The notes: generated by a model from the letters alone, not told the origin. Positions 43,932-52,847 are shown, numbered from the stretch's first letter. The stretch is DNA of 64,000 nt from Eikenella sp. (GCA_030528345.1 JAUMZB010000006.1:1-64000); one strand, 5' to 3'. Program-made: numbers and translations.

Positions 43932-45113
43932 TTATTCGGATTCCCCGCCGCCGTCATCGCCGGCCACGGGCGCGGCGCTTATCGGTGTAACCAGGCTGGC
44001 GAGATTTAAAGCGGCCGGATTCAGGGTGGGGTAGCCGCTGAACACCGCCTGATAGCCGCCGCTGCCGTTGGGACGGATTTTGGCGTGGGCGCCGAGCGGG
44101 AAAGTGGCTTTGTTGGCTACGTGCCCGAAGGGGAAGCCGGTGAGAATCGGGATGCCGGTGACGCGGCGCATGGTGTGGGCGACGGAAGAAAAATCATAGC
44201 TGCTGTCGTAAACGTCGCGGATATTGCCCATGCGGAAGTCGCCCAGCACCACTGCCTGCTGTTTTTTCAGGATGCCGGCCAGATGCAGGGTTTGCAGCAT
44301 GCGCTCGATGCGGTAGGGCTGCTCGCTGACGTCTTCGAGAAACAGAATGCCGCCCTCGATATCGGGCAGATAAGGGGTGCCGGCCAAAGAGGCGATCACG
44401 CTCAGATTGCCGCCCCACAAAGTGCCTTCCAGCGGACGGAAGTTCTGCGCCTGCACCGCATACACATCAACGGTATGGTGATTGCGGGTGCTGCCGTCGA
44501 TAAACGACTGCATGGTGTAGGCCGTCGGCTGGATTTTGCCGAATTCGCTGTAGAGCATGGGGCCGGCAAAGCTGGGGCAGTTGCCGCGGGCGAGCAGTGC
44601 CAATTGGGCGGCGCAAACGTCGCTGAAGCCGAAAAACAGGGTGCCGTGCTCGCGCATGCGGCTGCCCAATGAGGCCCAGTCGATGTGCGGCAGCAGGCGC
44701 ACGGCACCGTAGCCGCCGCGCAAACCCATCAAAACTTTCGGTGTCGCCACGTGGCCGGCGGCAACCTCTTGGAAGTCGGCAATTCTTTCGGCATCGCTGC
44801 CGGCAAAACGCTGGTAGCGGCGCGACGCCGCGTGCTGGTTGGTGATGACGAAGCCGGCATCATACAGACGGCGCAAGCCGCGTTCCGCTTGCTCCGGGCG
44901 GGGAGCGAAACCCGACGTGGCCACCACGCGCAAAGTGTTTTCTTCCCCGCTTCCGCGGTTAGAAACAGGCCGGCCGGCCGGCAGCACCGGGCGGGCGGCG
45001 CGGCCCGAAGGAGCAGGGGTGGCGCCGGTGCCGCAGGCCTGCAGAATGCCGGCGCCGGCTATGGCGGCTGAGGCTTGCAGGAAATGGCGGCGGGAAGGAT
45101 TGTGTGTTTGCAT
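43932..45113 (-). CDS. LD-carboxypeptidase-like (S66) lipoprotein
   Basis: A 393-residue protein whose N-terminus carries a twin-arginine-like RRHFLQAS and a lipobox LQAC, so it is exported and perhaps lipidated, unlike the cytoplasmic E. coli LdcA. The S66 fold is visible in GLRGGYGAVRLLPHIDW, FFGFSDVCAA (nucleophilic serine), LWGGNLSVIASLAGTPYLPD and the C-terminal GFPFGHVANKATFPLGA with the catalytic His. The family cleaves the D-Ala from murein tetrapeptides. With the neighbouring Ctp protease it may take part in cell-wall turnover. Confidence 0.82.
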   Translation of the reverse strand: MQTHNPSRRHFLQASAAIAGAGILQACGTGATPAPSGRAARPVLPAGRPVSNRGSGEENTLRVVATSGFAPRPEQAERGLRRLYDAGFVITNQHAASRRYQRFAGSDAERIADFQEVAAGHVATPKVLMGLRGGYGAVRLLPHIDWASLGSRMREHGTLFFGFSDVCAAQLALLARGNCPSFAGPMLYSEFGKIQPTAYTMQSFIDGSTRNHHTVDVYAVQAQNFRPLEGTLWGGNLSVIASLAGTPYLPDIEGGILFLEDVSEQPYRIERMLQTLHLAGILKKQQAVVLGDFRMGNIRDVYDSSYDFSSVAHTMRRVTGIPILTGFPFGHVANKATFPLGAHAKIRPNGSGGYQAVFSGYPTLNPAALNLASLVTPISAAPVAGDDGGGESE

Positions 45114-45148
45114 GGGTATTCTCGGTAATACAGGATTTCAGGTAGCCT

Positions 45149-45332
45149 GAGACCTTTGCAAAACCTCCAGATGTGAATGCCGTTCAAGGCGTAGCAGCAC
45201 AGCGAGTGTGAACGCCGGGAATCCCTGTGGGACGGACATATCAGATACAAGGCTAAGCGAGCGGGCAGTACCCCTAGGGCATCAACGTGCAACGCAGAAA
45301 TGCGCCGCAGATGGGAGTTTTGCAAAGGTCTC
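45149..45332 (+). mobile_element. 184-bp miniature inverted-repeat element, copy 2
   Basis: Same length and orientation as copy 1 and roughly 85 to 90% identical by eye. Its ends GAGACCTTTGCAAAAC and GTTTTGCAAAGGTCTC are a perfect 16-bp inverted repeat. AGCCT flanks both sides (45144-45148 and 45333-45337). The left flank is the end of a perfect uptake word in reverse orientation, TTCAGGTAGCCT, so the element has entered the word at the same bases as copy 1. Confidence 0.88.
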
Positions 45333-45407
45333 AGCCTACGGTGCAGGGGAAGACAGCGGCCAACCATACCAGTTTTCCCCCTGTTTTGTTAAGGCTGTTG
45401 AAACAAT

Positions 45408-45839
45408 TTAACCGTTCGGCCCGTTGCCGGCCAGATAGGCAGCCAGCTGTTGCTGCCAGTCTTCGGGCAGCGCGGGCGTGCGCTTGTGTTTGGGTGCCGC
45501 CCAAATCGGCGCGGGGAAGTGGGCGTCGTCTTCGAAGCGGGCGATCACATGCCAGTGCAGGTGCGGCACCATATTGCCCAAACTGGCCAGATTGATTTTG
45601 CTCGGCCGCAGGATTTGGCGCATACCGGCTTCCACCCGGAACACCGCCTCCATCAGCGCTTGGCGCTCGGCAGGGGTCAGATCGGTCATTTCGGCAACAT
45701 GCGCCTGCCAGATGACGCGGCAGAAAGCCGGTACGCCGGGCTCGTTGCCAACCGCAATTACGCGCCAGCGCGGGGTTTGCCAAAGTACGGTTTCGCCGGT
45801 GGGGCGGCACAGGGGGCAGGAAGGGAAAGAGTGGCTCAT
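45408..45839 (-). CDS. HIT-family nucleotide hydrolase
   Basis: A 143-residue histidine-triad protein starting at ATG 45839 (MSHSFPSCPLC). The triad is PHLHWHVI, with the HxHxH core near residues 101-105. A CPLC pair near the N-terminus could bind zinc, as in Fhit/HinT relatives of this class. HIT proteins hydrolyse nucleoside phosphoramidates or dinucleoside polyphosphates; the substrate is unknown. The upstream frame extension to 46100 has no ribosome site. Confidence 0.88.
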   Translation of the reverse strand: MSHSFPSCPLCRPTGETVLWQTPRWRVIAVGNEPGVPAFCRVIWQAHVAEMTDLTPAERQALMEAVFRVEAGMRQILRPSKINLASLGNMVPHLHWHVIARFEDDAHFPAPIWAAPKHKRTPALPEDWQQQLAAYLAGNGPNG

Positions 45840-46087
45840 GGTGGGCAATGCTCGGTAAGGAATGGAAAATAGCCGGGACAAGGGGCTTTTTTTACGCCGG
45901 AAAACGGGCATAATGTGGCGCTTTTTCTGCCGGCCGGGCTCGGGACGTTTGTGCGTTTCAGGTAGCCTGCCGGCCCAAGCCGATGAGGCGGGATCATACC
46001 AGCCGCCGCAGGCTGTCTGAAACCCGGATAGACCGGATACCGCATTTTGATCCGGCCTGCCCGCATATTTTTCAACGGGAATAAACC

Positions 46088-47497
46088 ATGAACGCCACAT
46101 CCGACAAAGAACCCGCAGCCCCCTCTCCCTTACGCGAGCTTTTCAGCCTGCACCACGACCAAGCCCACCCCGACAAAGTGGATGCGGCCATCCGCAACAA
46201 TGTGCGCGTTTCCGGCACCAATCTGTGGGTATTGATGTTTGCGATTGCGATTGCCAGCATCGGCCTGAATGTGAACAGCACCGCCGTCATTATCGGCGCC
46301 ATGCTGATTTCGCCCTTGATGGGACCGATTGTGGGCATGGGCTATGGCGCGGCGGTGGGGGATGTCCGTCTGATCCGTTTGGCGGCGCGCAATATGCTGG
46401 TGTTTATCCTCATCAGCCTGTTGACCGCCACGCTGTATTTCCTGATCACACCGCTGGAGCAGGCGCAAAGCGAGCTCTTGGCGCGCACGCAGCCCACGCT
46501 GTGGGACGTGCTGATTGCATTTTTCGGCGGCAGTGCCGGCATTGTGGCCATCACGCGCAAAGACGGCGGCAATGTGATTCCCGGCGTAGCCATCGCCACC
46601 GCGCTGATGCCGCCCTTGTGCACGGCCGGTTTCGGCTTGGCACACGGCAATTGGGGCTATTTTTTCGGCGCCTCGTATCTGTTTGCCATCAATTGCGTGT
46701 TCATTGCCTTTGCCACCCTGATTTTTTCTCGGCTGCTGAAACTGCCGCGCCGCGGCTTGGTCACGGAATCCACCCGTCGGATGCATCGGGCAGTGATTTT
46801 TTTGGTGGTGGTGGCGGTGATGCTGCCCAGCAGCTACCTGGCCATGCGCTTGGTGCAAAAGGAGATTTTCAATACCCATGTGGCTGCGGTGGTGAAAGCG
46901 GCCCAGCAGGAAGAGGGCTTTTTTGTGCTGCGCAGCCATACCGACGACCGTCAGAAACTGGTGCGTCTGATCATCAATGGTGCGGGCAATGCCGAACAGA
47001 TCAGCCGCCGCCTGCACGACAAACTGGAAGCGGCCGGCATCCGCCAACCCCAGGTGCAGGTGCTGTATGCGGGCGGCAATGCCGATAATCTGGATGCGGT
47101 ACGCAAAGAAATCGCCGCCAGCCAAAGCGATTCGCTGCGTCTGCAGGACCAGCTCAAACAGCAGGCCGACTACATCCATACCCTGCAAACCGGTTTGAAC
47201 GAGCAGAGCCGGAATGATGCCGCCGTTTTGAAAGAAATCCGGGCGCAGTATCCCGAAGTGCGGCAATTGGCGGTCGGGCGCGGCCTGGTTTGGGAACAGG
47301 CCGGACAGGCCGAGGCAGCGGCCGATGCTTCCGCAGCCGTTGCGGAGGCCGGGGAGGGCGAGCAGACCGTTTTCGTTTGGATGTTGCTGCCGGAACCTTT
47401 GCCGGAAAAAGAAAGCCAGCGTTTATCGGCCTGGCTGTCGCAGCGGATGGCGGGCGAGCGGGTGCGCTTGGTGGTGAAGTCGGCCGCCGGGCGTTAA
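46088..47497 (+). CDS. DUF389 membrane protein
   Basis: A 469-residue protein with a membrane domain of about six helices (residues 45-260) of the DUF389 / TIGR00341 type. Signatures are IASIGLNVNSTAVIIGAMLISPLMGP, then GNVIPGVAIATALMPPLCTAGFGLA. The C-terminal third (about 265-469) is a soluble domain with a coiled stretch (DQLKQQADYIHTLQTGL). Transport or storage roles have been suggested for relatives, without proof. ATG 46088 follows GGGAATAAACC. Beyond it, 47498-47655 holds only a loose inverted repeat (GACACC/GGTGTC). Confidence 0.85.
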   Translation: MNATSDKEPAAPSPLRELFSLHHDQAHPDKVDAAIRNNVRVSGTNLWVLMFAIAIASIGLNVNSTAVIIGAMLISPLMGPIVGMGYGAAVGDVRLIRLAARNMLVFILISLLTATLYFLITPLEQAQSELLARTQPTLWDVLIAFFGGSAGIVAITRKDGGNVIPGVAIATALMPPLCTAGFGLAHGNWGYFFGASYLFAINCVFIAFATLIFSRLLKLPRRGLVTESTRRMHRAVIFLVVVAVMLPSSYLAMRLVQKEIFNTHVAAVVKAAQQEEGFFVLRSHTDDRQKLVRLIINGAGNAEQISRRLHDKLEAAGIRQPQVQVLYAGGNADNLDAVRKEIAASQSDSLRLQDQLKQQADYIHTLQTGLNEQSRNDAAVLKEIRAQYPEVRQLAVGRGLVWEQAGQAEAAADASAAVAEAGEGEQTVFVWMLLPEPLPEKESQRLSAWLSQRMAGERVRLVVKSAAGR

Positions 47498-47654
47498 GAC
47501 ACCATCGGCCAAAGGGTTGCGCGCAGCCGCACTTGGCGCGGCAGTCAGCGGTGGTGTCGGGATAAGCGGTGCCGCAAAACCAAAGTCGGCGTTTGATTTT
47601 CTGTTGATGCAAATCGATTCGATCGCTTGATTTGCCGTATCAGGAGATAAACGG

Positions 47655-47684
47655 CAGGCTACCTGAAAGCTTTCAGGTAGCCTG
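47655..47684. terminator. Perfect 30-bp uptake-word palindrome
   Basis: Two uptake words back to back (CAGGCTACCTGAAAG mirrored exactly) after the DUF389 gene. Copy 3 of the miniature element begins directly at its right end. Confidence 0.7.
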
Positions 47685-47861
47685 TAATCTTTACAAAGCC
47701 CCATCTGCGGCGCATTTCTACATTGTACGTTGATGTCCTAAGGATACTGCCTGCCCGCTTACCTATCGTGTGATATGTTTATCTTACAGAAATTTCCGGT
47801 AATCATGCCCGCGACACGGTTATGGCTTGAACGGCATCCGCATCCGGGAGGCCAAGCTCTC
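47684..47861 (-). mobile_element. Miniature element, copy 3 (decayed, reverse orientation)
   Basis: On the minus strand the interval follows the whole length of copies 1 and 2 with many substitutions: GATGCCGTTCAAG, GACATATCA-like, AAGCGGGCAG, then GAAATGCGCCGCAGATGGG. One end (GTAATCTTTACAAAG) directly abuts an uptake word, as in the other copies, and the other end has decayed to GAGAGCTTGG. The low identity marks it as the oldest of the three. Confidence 0.7.
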
Positions 47862-47952
47862 AAGCCGGATCCCAAATAGGCTACCTGAAAACTTTGGCCG
47901 GGCGGACATCTGTACTGCCGGTTTTCAGGTAGCCCGTTGCGTGGCCGCCGCT

Positions 47953-49485
47953 TTAATGCGCCGCTTCGCTGTTCAGTTTTTGTGCGCCGCTTTGCAAAGG
48001 GAAACGCTTTTCCAGATGCTGCATATAGAGGGCGTAAAACGATTCGGCGGTCCGTTGGCCGGCCAATTCCCGCATGTGCGCCAACTTGCTCTCGCTGTCG
48101 GCGGGCAGTTCGACGGCCTGTACTTCAAGCAGCAATGAGGCTTCCGGCAAATTGACAACGGCGTAGGCCGGTTTGCCGGTTTGCGGACGGGCTTTCAAAA
48201 TGGCGGAGAAATTCTCCATGCCCAAGTTCTGCTGCAGTTGCAGCGAGCCGATTTTTTCCACCGCCGACCAAGCCAAGCCGGCCTGATTACCGTTATCGGC
48301 TCTGCCCAAAGCCTCTGCGGCGGCGGCTTGGGCCAGTTTGAGGCTTTCGGCAGCAATATAATCTTTGCGCACCGCCGCTTTGGCTTCTTCAAAAGTCTGT
48401 TCGCGCGCCTGGCTCACGTCGCTGGCCCGCAGTACGCGCAACACACCGTTGCCCATGTCCAAAACGTCGGAATTGTGGCGGCGCACCACCACGTCGTCGC
48501 CAAACATGGCCGCCAATACCGGTGCCGGCAGCCGGCTGGCCTCCGCTTCCGGACGGCTGAGCCAGGTTTCATGTTTCTGCAGCGGCAGCTTCATTTGTTC
48601 GGCCACTGTTTGCAGGCTGTCCGGATGTTCGAAAGCCAGTTGCGACAACTTTTCGCGTTCGGTAATCAGGCTTTGTGAAGCTTTCCGGTTGCGCAGATCC
48701 GCTTCCAAATCCGCTTTGGCGGTTTCGAAATCCGGTTTTTCCTGCCCGGCCGGCGGCGCCATATTCTGGTAAGCCTGCTGCAACTCTTCCGCGCTCACGC
48801 TTTGCTGTTTGGCCAGCTCCTCGATGCTCAGCTCAACGTACTCCAGTTTTACTGCCAAGGGCAGGGCATAGTCTGCCTTGCGGGCATCAAAATATTTTTG
48901 CAGTTGTGCATCGTCCGCCTGCACCTTGTCGGCGAATGCTTTGGCTTCAAATGCCACGCTGCGCAAACTGCGTTCGGCATCCAGCACGGCCAACAGGCGC
49001 CGGGCCTGAACGTCGCTCACGATGTGGCCGCCGGCCAGCAGGCTGAACATGGTTTGGCGGCGGTATTGATTGCGCATTTCTTCAATGAATTGGTCTTCAT
49101 TCAAACCGCGCTGGCGCAGATAGTTTTCGAAAGCCGCTTTGCTGAATTGGCTGTCTATCTGAAACTGCGGGTCTTTCATCAACTCCTGCTGAATGTGCTC
49201 CAGAGAAGGCTCGCCCACTTTTGCCTCACGGGCACCGGCTTCCAGATAGGCTTGTTGGACCAAGGCTTGGTAAATGGCCTGCTCGTCAACCGGATTGCCG
49301 TTGGCACGGGCTGCGCGGGCCAATTCGTTGATTTGGAAGGTATTGATTTTGACATCGCCCACTTTGGCAATGTAGTCGCTGCCGGGCGCAGCCAAAGTAC
49401 CGACACCGAACCCCACAAGAGTAACGGCAATCAGACCGAGTAAGACTTGGGCGGCAGTACGGTGTTTTTCGACGATTTCAAACAT
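47953..49485 (-). CDS. PpiD-like periplasmic folding factor without a visible parvulin domain
   Basis: A 510-residue protein from ATG 49485 (MFEIVEKHRTAAQVLLGL), with one N-terminal membrane anchor (13-33) and a SurA-N/PpiD-like helical region (about 35-230, with INTFQINELARAARANG). E. coli PpiD has a parvulin-like domain in its centre. Here the frame passes from KLEYVELSIEEL almost directly to the dimer-like C-terminal part, and the typical parvulin GGDLGW-type motif is not seen; the protein is about 110 residues shorter. It would be a membrane-anchored chaperone. Whether this shorter form is common in Neisseriaceae I cannot verify. Confidence 0.75.
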   Translation of the reverse strand: MFEIVEKHRTAAQVLLGLIAVTLVGFGVGTLAAPGSDYIAKVGDVKINTFQINELARAARANGNPVDEQAIYQALVQQAYLEAGAREAKVGEPSLEHIQQELMKDPQFQIDSQFSKAAFENYLRQRGLNEDQFIEEMRNQYRRQTMFSLLAGGHIVSDVQARRLLAVLDAERSLRSVAFEAKAFADKVQADDAQLQKYFDARKADYALPLAVKLEYVELSIEELAKQQSVSAEELQQAYQNMAPPAGQEKPDFETAKADLEADLRNRKASQSLITEREKLSQLAFEHPDSLQTVAEQMKLPLQKHETWLSRPEAEASRLPAPVLAAMFGDDVVVRRHNSDVLDMGNGVLRVLRASDVSQAREQTFEEAKAAVRKDYIAAESLKLAQAAAAEALGRADNGNQAGLAWSAVEKIGSLQLQQNLGMENFSAILKARPQTGKPAYAVVNLPEASLLLEVQAVELPADSESKLAHMRELAGQRTAESFYALYMQHLEKRFPLQSGAQKLNSEAAH

Positions 49486-49696
49486 AATGCTCAGGATGGG
49501 GGAGAATACGGGAAAGCGGCATTGTAACGGCTTTGGCTGGTGCTGACAAAGCCGGAAAAGTGCCTGTTTCGGGCAAAACAATCTGATCGCCGCATGCAGT
49601 CCCAAGGCTTTGCCGGCACCGGATGAATCAGCGGCGCATCAGGCTGCCTGAAACCTTGGCGCGCATTTTCGCTTTGTGTCTGTGGCTTTTGCCTCG

Positions 49697-49728
49697 CAAA
49701 ACCGCTGCGCAAGAAGACTGTGAACGGG
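49697..49728 (+). repeat. Inverted repeat flank A (with 52655-52686)
   Basis: About 28 of 32 bases match the reverse complement of 52655-52686; the core is CGCTGCGCAAGAAGAC here and CGCTGTGCAAGAAGAC there. The two copies lie just outside the S24-regulator-to-recD block. Confidence 0.6.
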
Positions 49729-49731
49729 TTC

Positions 49732-50421
49732 TTAAATCTGCCTGCCGAACCATTCCACTTTGCCGATGACCGCAAAATCGTCTTCCGTTTGGTTTAAATG
49801 AATCTGGAAGGCCGGATAGGATTCGTTGGCCGAAATCACATTGACCACCCCGCCGGGCACCAGCTGCAGGCGCTTAACCAGCAGGTTTTCATTAATCCGC
49901 AGCACATACAGGCCGTCTCGCGGCATGGTTTCGCGCAGATTCACCAAAATCAGGTCGCCGTCGTTCAATACGCCTTCCATAGAATCTCCTTTCACCGCGA
50001 TCACGGCCAGTTGGGAGGCGTCTCCCCCAATCAGGCGCTCGATGGCGTGGCGTTGGAAAGGCACCGCATGGACGGGGGTTTCGTCACCCACCAAACGGCC
50101 GTGGCCGGCGGCGGCCTGAATGTCGTATTGGGGGATAAACACAAAGTCTTCAATGTCATACTGATTGTCCAGCGTATCGCTCACGGTTTGCACCGGATGC
50201 TCCTGTTCCGCAGCAAAAACCTCGCCCTCGCCGGTAAGCAGCCAGTCGAGGGAGCATTGTTTCAATTCTTTGATTTTCAACAGGGTTTCTGCTTTGGGTA
50301 GGCCGTCCTCTTTCCAGATGCGGCTGAATCCGGCCAAAGTCATACCGATTTCCGCCGCAATTTTTGACGGGGTGGCGTGTGCGCCCCATAGGAAAAGCAG
50401 CCTGTCTTTAAAGTTTTCCAT
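49732..50421 (-). CDS. XRE/CI-type repressor with S24 (LexA-like) self-cleavage domain
   Basis: A 229-residue regulator starting at ATG 50421 (MENFKDRLLF) behind GAGG. Residues 16-50 form a CI-type helix-turn-helix (PSKIAAEIGMTLAGFSRIW). The C-terminal S24 peptidase fold has a candidate cleavage bond Ala105-Gly106 (QAAAGHG), nucleophile Ser147 (VKGDSMEG) and general base Lys183 (LLVKRLQL). That set suggests RecA-triggered inactivation after DNA damage, as for LexA or lambda CI. No phage genes are near. It faces a small secreted protein across a 170-bp AT-rich gap. Confidence 0.88.
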   Translation of the reverse strand: MENFKDRLLFLWGAHATPSKIAAEIGMTLAGFSRIWKEDGLPKAETLLKIKELKQCSLDWLLTGEGEVFAAEQEHPVQTVSDTLDNQYDIEDFVFIPQYDIQAAAGHGRLVGDETPVHAVPFQRHAIERLIGGDASQLAVIAVKGDSMEGVLNDGDLILVNLRETMPRDGLYVLRINENLLVKRLQLVPGGVVNVISANESYPAFQIHLNQTEDDFAVIGKVEWFGRQI

Positions 50422-50454
50422 CGTGAATGCCTCAAACATGCTTTGATTTGTATT

Positions 50455-50570
50455 TAATCTTGAGCGGATTTTAACTTTTTATTTTATAAAAAGCAATATC
50501 TTGATTAAATCTTAAGAAACCTGACTTGATATATTTACTTTTTCTTAGTAAATTCCAAGAAAATCTTAGT
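50455..50570. promoter_or_regulatory. Candidate operators between the S24 regulator and the secreted-protein gene
   Basis: The gap holds an inverted repeat TTTCTTAG-6-CCAAGAAA (50541-50562, one mismatch) and four near-copies of wATCTTrA/G at 50456, 50497, 50508 and 50562. AT content is far above the neighbours. Binding by the S24 protein is inference. Confidence 0.45.
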
Positions 50571-50591
50571 TTGGGTTTATGGGGTAAGCAA

Positions 50592-50867
50592 ATGTATCGC
50601 ATTCGGTTATTGGTCTTGGCAGGCATGATTTTGATGGGTGTTTCTGCATTTTCCGACAGGGATCAGGTGATGGCTTCGCCGGCACAAGCAGCACCTGCCG
50701 GCTGTGCAGAAATTTCGGCGCTGTCCTCCGCTCAGATACAAGACGGGCGGGAGAAGGTCTTCCAATTGCAATGCCAGGCAGAATGGGAAGTGGATATCCG
50801 TGCCGAGTGGTATGAAGAAATGAATCATCTGGAAAGCATGGCCGGTATTGTTTATGATCCGATATGA
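50592..50867 (+). CDS. Small secreted protein of unknown family
   Basis: From ATG 50592 (MYRIRLLVLAGM) the product is 91 residues: a signal peptide cleaved perhaps near SAFS or AQAA, then a mature part with two cysteines (AGCAEIS and QLQCQAEW) that could form one disulfide. The rest is acidic, with a short helix EEMNHLESMAG. I do not recognise the family. It is divergent from the S24 regulator and 31 bp upstream of recD, so the three may form one regulated set. Confidence 0.55.
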   Translation: MYRIRLLVLAGMILMGVSAFSDRDQVMASPAQAAPAGCAEISALSSAQIQDGREKVFQLQCQAEWEVDIRAEWYEEMNHLESMAGIVYDPI

Positions 50868-50898
50868 TCCGACATAACCGCCTCCCGGCTTTGGCTTG

Positions 50899-52647
50899 AT
50901 GATGAACCCTAGTCCCGATTTTTCCCCCCGGCATCCCGCCACTCCGACCATTTTGAGCGCTTTGCAGGTGCGGGCACCGGCCGCTGCCGAAGCAGTCGCG
51001 CCTTATTTGGACGGACTGCTCTATGCTCAAGATGCGGGGCACAGCTTTGTCTGTGTTGGGAAGGTGCAGGCTGCGGTGCTGAAAAAAGCCCGTCCGGTGG
51101 TGGGGGACGGGTCTGAAGCCACGCCTTTGGTGTTGCAGGGAAACCGTTTGTACAGCGGCAGGCTGTTTGCCTGTGAGCGGGAAATTGCCGAACAGCTGTA
51201 CCGTTTGTCCCGCTCGCCGGTGAAGCTGCCTGAAAGCGGATACATAGCACAGCGTTTGTGCGAATGGTTTCCCGACCCGGCATCACAAGAACAGAAAGCC
51301 GCCGCTGCCTTGGCGCTGTTGCAGCCTTTCATCTGGATCAGCGGCGGGCCGGGAACAGGCAAAACCACCACCGTAGCCAAACTATTGGCTTTACTGTGCG
51401 GCGAAGCCGCGCCTTTGCCGCGTATCGCTTTGGCCGCACCAACCGGAAAGGCCGCCGCCCACATGACCCGCTCCCTGCACCGGGCTTTGGCCACCTTTTC
51501 GGTGTCTGATGCCGTCCGTGCCCACCTGGACGCTTTGGAGGGTCAGACGGTTCACCGTTTATTGCGTCTGCATCCGCTGGATGCAACGCCAAAATACGAT
51601 GCGGAGCAGTCCTTGCCTTACGACATCGTGATTCTGGACGAAGCCTCGATGCTGGATTTTTCTTTGCTGCTGAAAATCTTGCGTGCCGTACCGGAAGGCG
51701 GGCGCCTGATTCTGCTGGGCGATGAAGAGCAACTGCCTCCGGTGGGCATCGGCGCTTTGCTGCCGGCTTTGGCACAGCCCACCGGCTTGAGCAGGGCGCA
51801 GGCAGAAGTTTTATCTGCCTGGCTACCTGAAGGCATACCGTTTGCCGTCAACGACGAGCCGCCCCCGTTGTCTGCCCATGTGGTCAAGCTCACGCGCAGC
51901 CACCGCTTTGACCCGGAACGGGGCGTGGGTGCACTCGCGCAAGCCATTGTATCCGGTCTTCCTGAGCAGGCGGTGGCGGCTTTTTCCCATTTTGAAAACG
52001 ACTTGTGCTGGCAAACTTCGCCATTACCGCAATTGGCCAAGGCGTTTTTCGTGCAGCAGCAGACGTATTGGGCAGCCGTTGCCGAAGGCGATCCGGCCGC
52101 TTGCTTGGCGGCACAGCAGCATTGTGTGGTGCTGACGGCTTTGCGTGCCGATGCGGAGGCCTTCAATCAGGAATACCGCCGCTTATTGGTAAAAGCGGGC
52201 AAAGCCGGCCAAGCGGGCTGGTTTGCCGGCCAAATTTTGATGGCGGCAGAGAACGATTATGCGGTCAACATTTTCAACGGCGACATCGGTATTGTTTTGC
52301 CGCATGGGGGCGGATTGGCCGCTTTTTTTCCGCACGGTACAGGATACCGTCCGGTGGCGCTCAGCCGCCTGCCGCTGTGCGACACCGCATTTGCAATGAC
52401 GGTACACAAAAGCCAAGGCTCGGAATATAAAAGGGTGTGGTTGGTGCCGCCGCAGGCGCCTTCAGCCCAGGCGGCGGCTTTATTTGACCGCACGCTGCTT
52501 TACACCGCCGTGACGCGGGCGAAAAAAACATTTGTTTATGCCGGAGATGCAGAGGGACTGAAGCAGGCGGTAGCGCGGAAAAGCGTCCGCCACAGCGGCT
52601 TGAAAGAAGCCATCGCCAAGCAGTTTGCTCAAGCCGACAAGGCCTAA
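50899..52647 (+). CDS. recD: Exodeoxyribonuclease V alpha subunit
   Basis: RecD is the fast 5'-3' helicase subunit of RecBCD, which processes DNA double-strand ends. The 582-residue protein has Walker A GGPGTGKTTT, motif Ia APTGKAAAHM, the DEASMLD Walker B, GDEEQLPPVG, and late motifs FAMTVHKSQGSEY and YTAVTRAKK, in the SF1B order. The start could also be ATG 50902. recB and recC are not in the window. A uptake-word-like stretch (51821-51831) lies in the coding region. Confidence 0.92.
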   Translation: MMNPSPDFSPRHPATPTILSALQVRAPAAAEAVAPYLDGLLYAQDAGHSFVCVGKVQAAVLKKARPVVGDGSEATPLVLQGNRLYSGRLFACEREIAEQLYRLSRSPVKLPESGYIAQRLCEWFPDPASQEQKAAAALALLQPFIWISGGPGTGKTTTVAKLLALLCGEAAPLPRIALAAPTGKAAAHMTRSLHRALATFSVSDAVRAHLDALEGQTVHRLLRLHPLDATPKYDAEQSLPYDIVILDEASMLDFSLLLKILRAVPEGGRLILLGDEEQLPPVGIGALLPALAQPTGLSRAQAEVLSAWLPEGIPFAVNDEPPPLSAHVVKLTRSHRFDPERGVGALAQAIVSGLPEQAVAAFSHFENDLCWQTSPLPQLAKAFFVQQQTYWAAVAEGDPAACLAAQQHCVVLTALRADAEAFNQEYRRLLVKAGKAGQAGWFAGQILMAAENDYAVNIFNGDIGIVLPHGGGLAAFFPHGTGYRPVALSRLPLCDTAFAMTVHKSQGSEYKRVWLVPPQAPSAQAAALFDRTLLYTAVTRAKKTFVYAGDAEGLKQAVARKSVRHSGLKEAIAKQFAQADKA

Positions 52648-52654
52648 AAGCCTG

Positions 52655-52686
52655 TTCAAAGTCTTCTTGCACAGCGGTTTTTTAGC
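52655..52686 (-). repeat. Inverted repeat flank B (with 49697-49728)
   Basis: Matches flank A in inverted orientation, beginning eight bases past the recD stop. Beyond it lies a sequence containing two nearby CGCCCTAG motifs that I cannot assign. Confidence 0.6.
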
Positions 52687-52750
52687 TTCGCAAGCATTAT
52701 GACGGCACGCCCTAGCGCCCTAGAAAGAAGACCGTGATAAACAAAAGACG

Positions 52751-52806
52751 GAAAATATCGGATTGCGGTGGCCTCTTGATCAAGAGGGTCCATCACAATC
52801 CGATAT
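52751..52806 (-). terminator. Large hairpin terminator of phhA-phhB
   Basis: ATATCGGATTG pairs with CAATCCGATAT (11 bp), and inside it CCTCTTGATCAAGAGG is a 16-bp palindrome. On the minus strand TTTTCCGTC follows. It lies 42 bp beyond phhB and may also stop recD transcripts. Confidence 0.75.
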
Positions 52807-52847
52807 CTGCATCCGGCACTCTCAAGTAAAACGCTCCGGAAGCTTGC

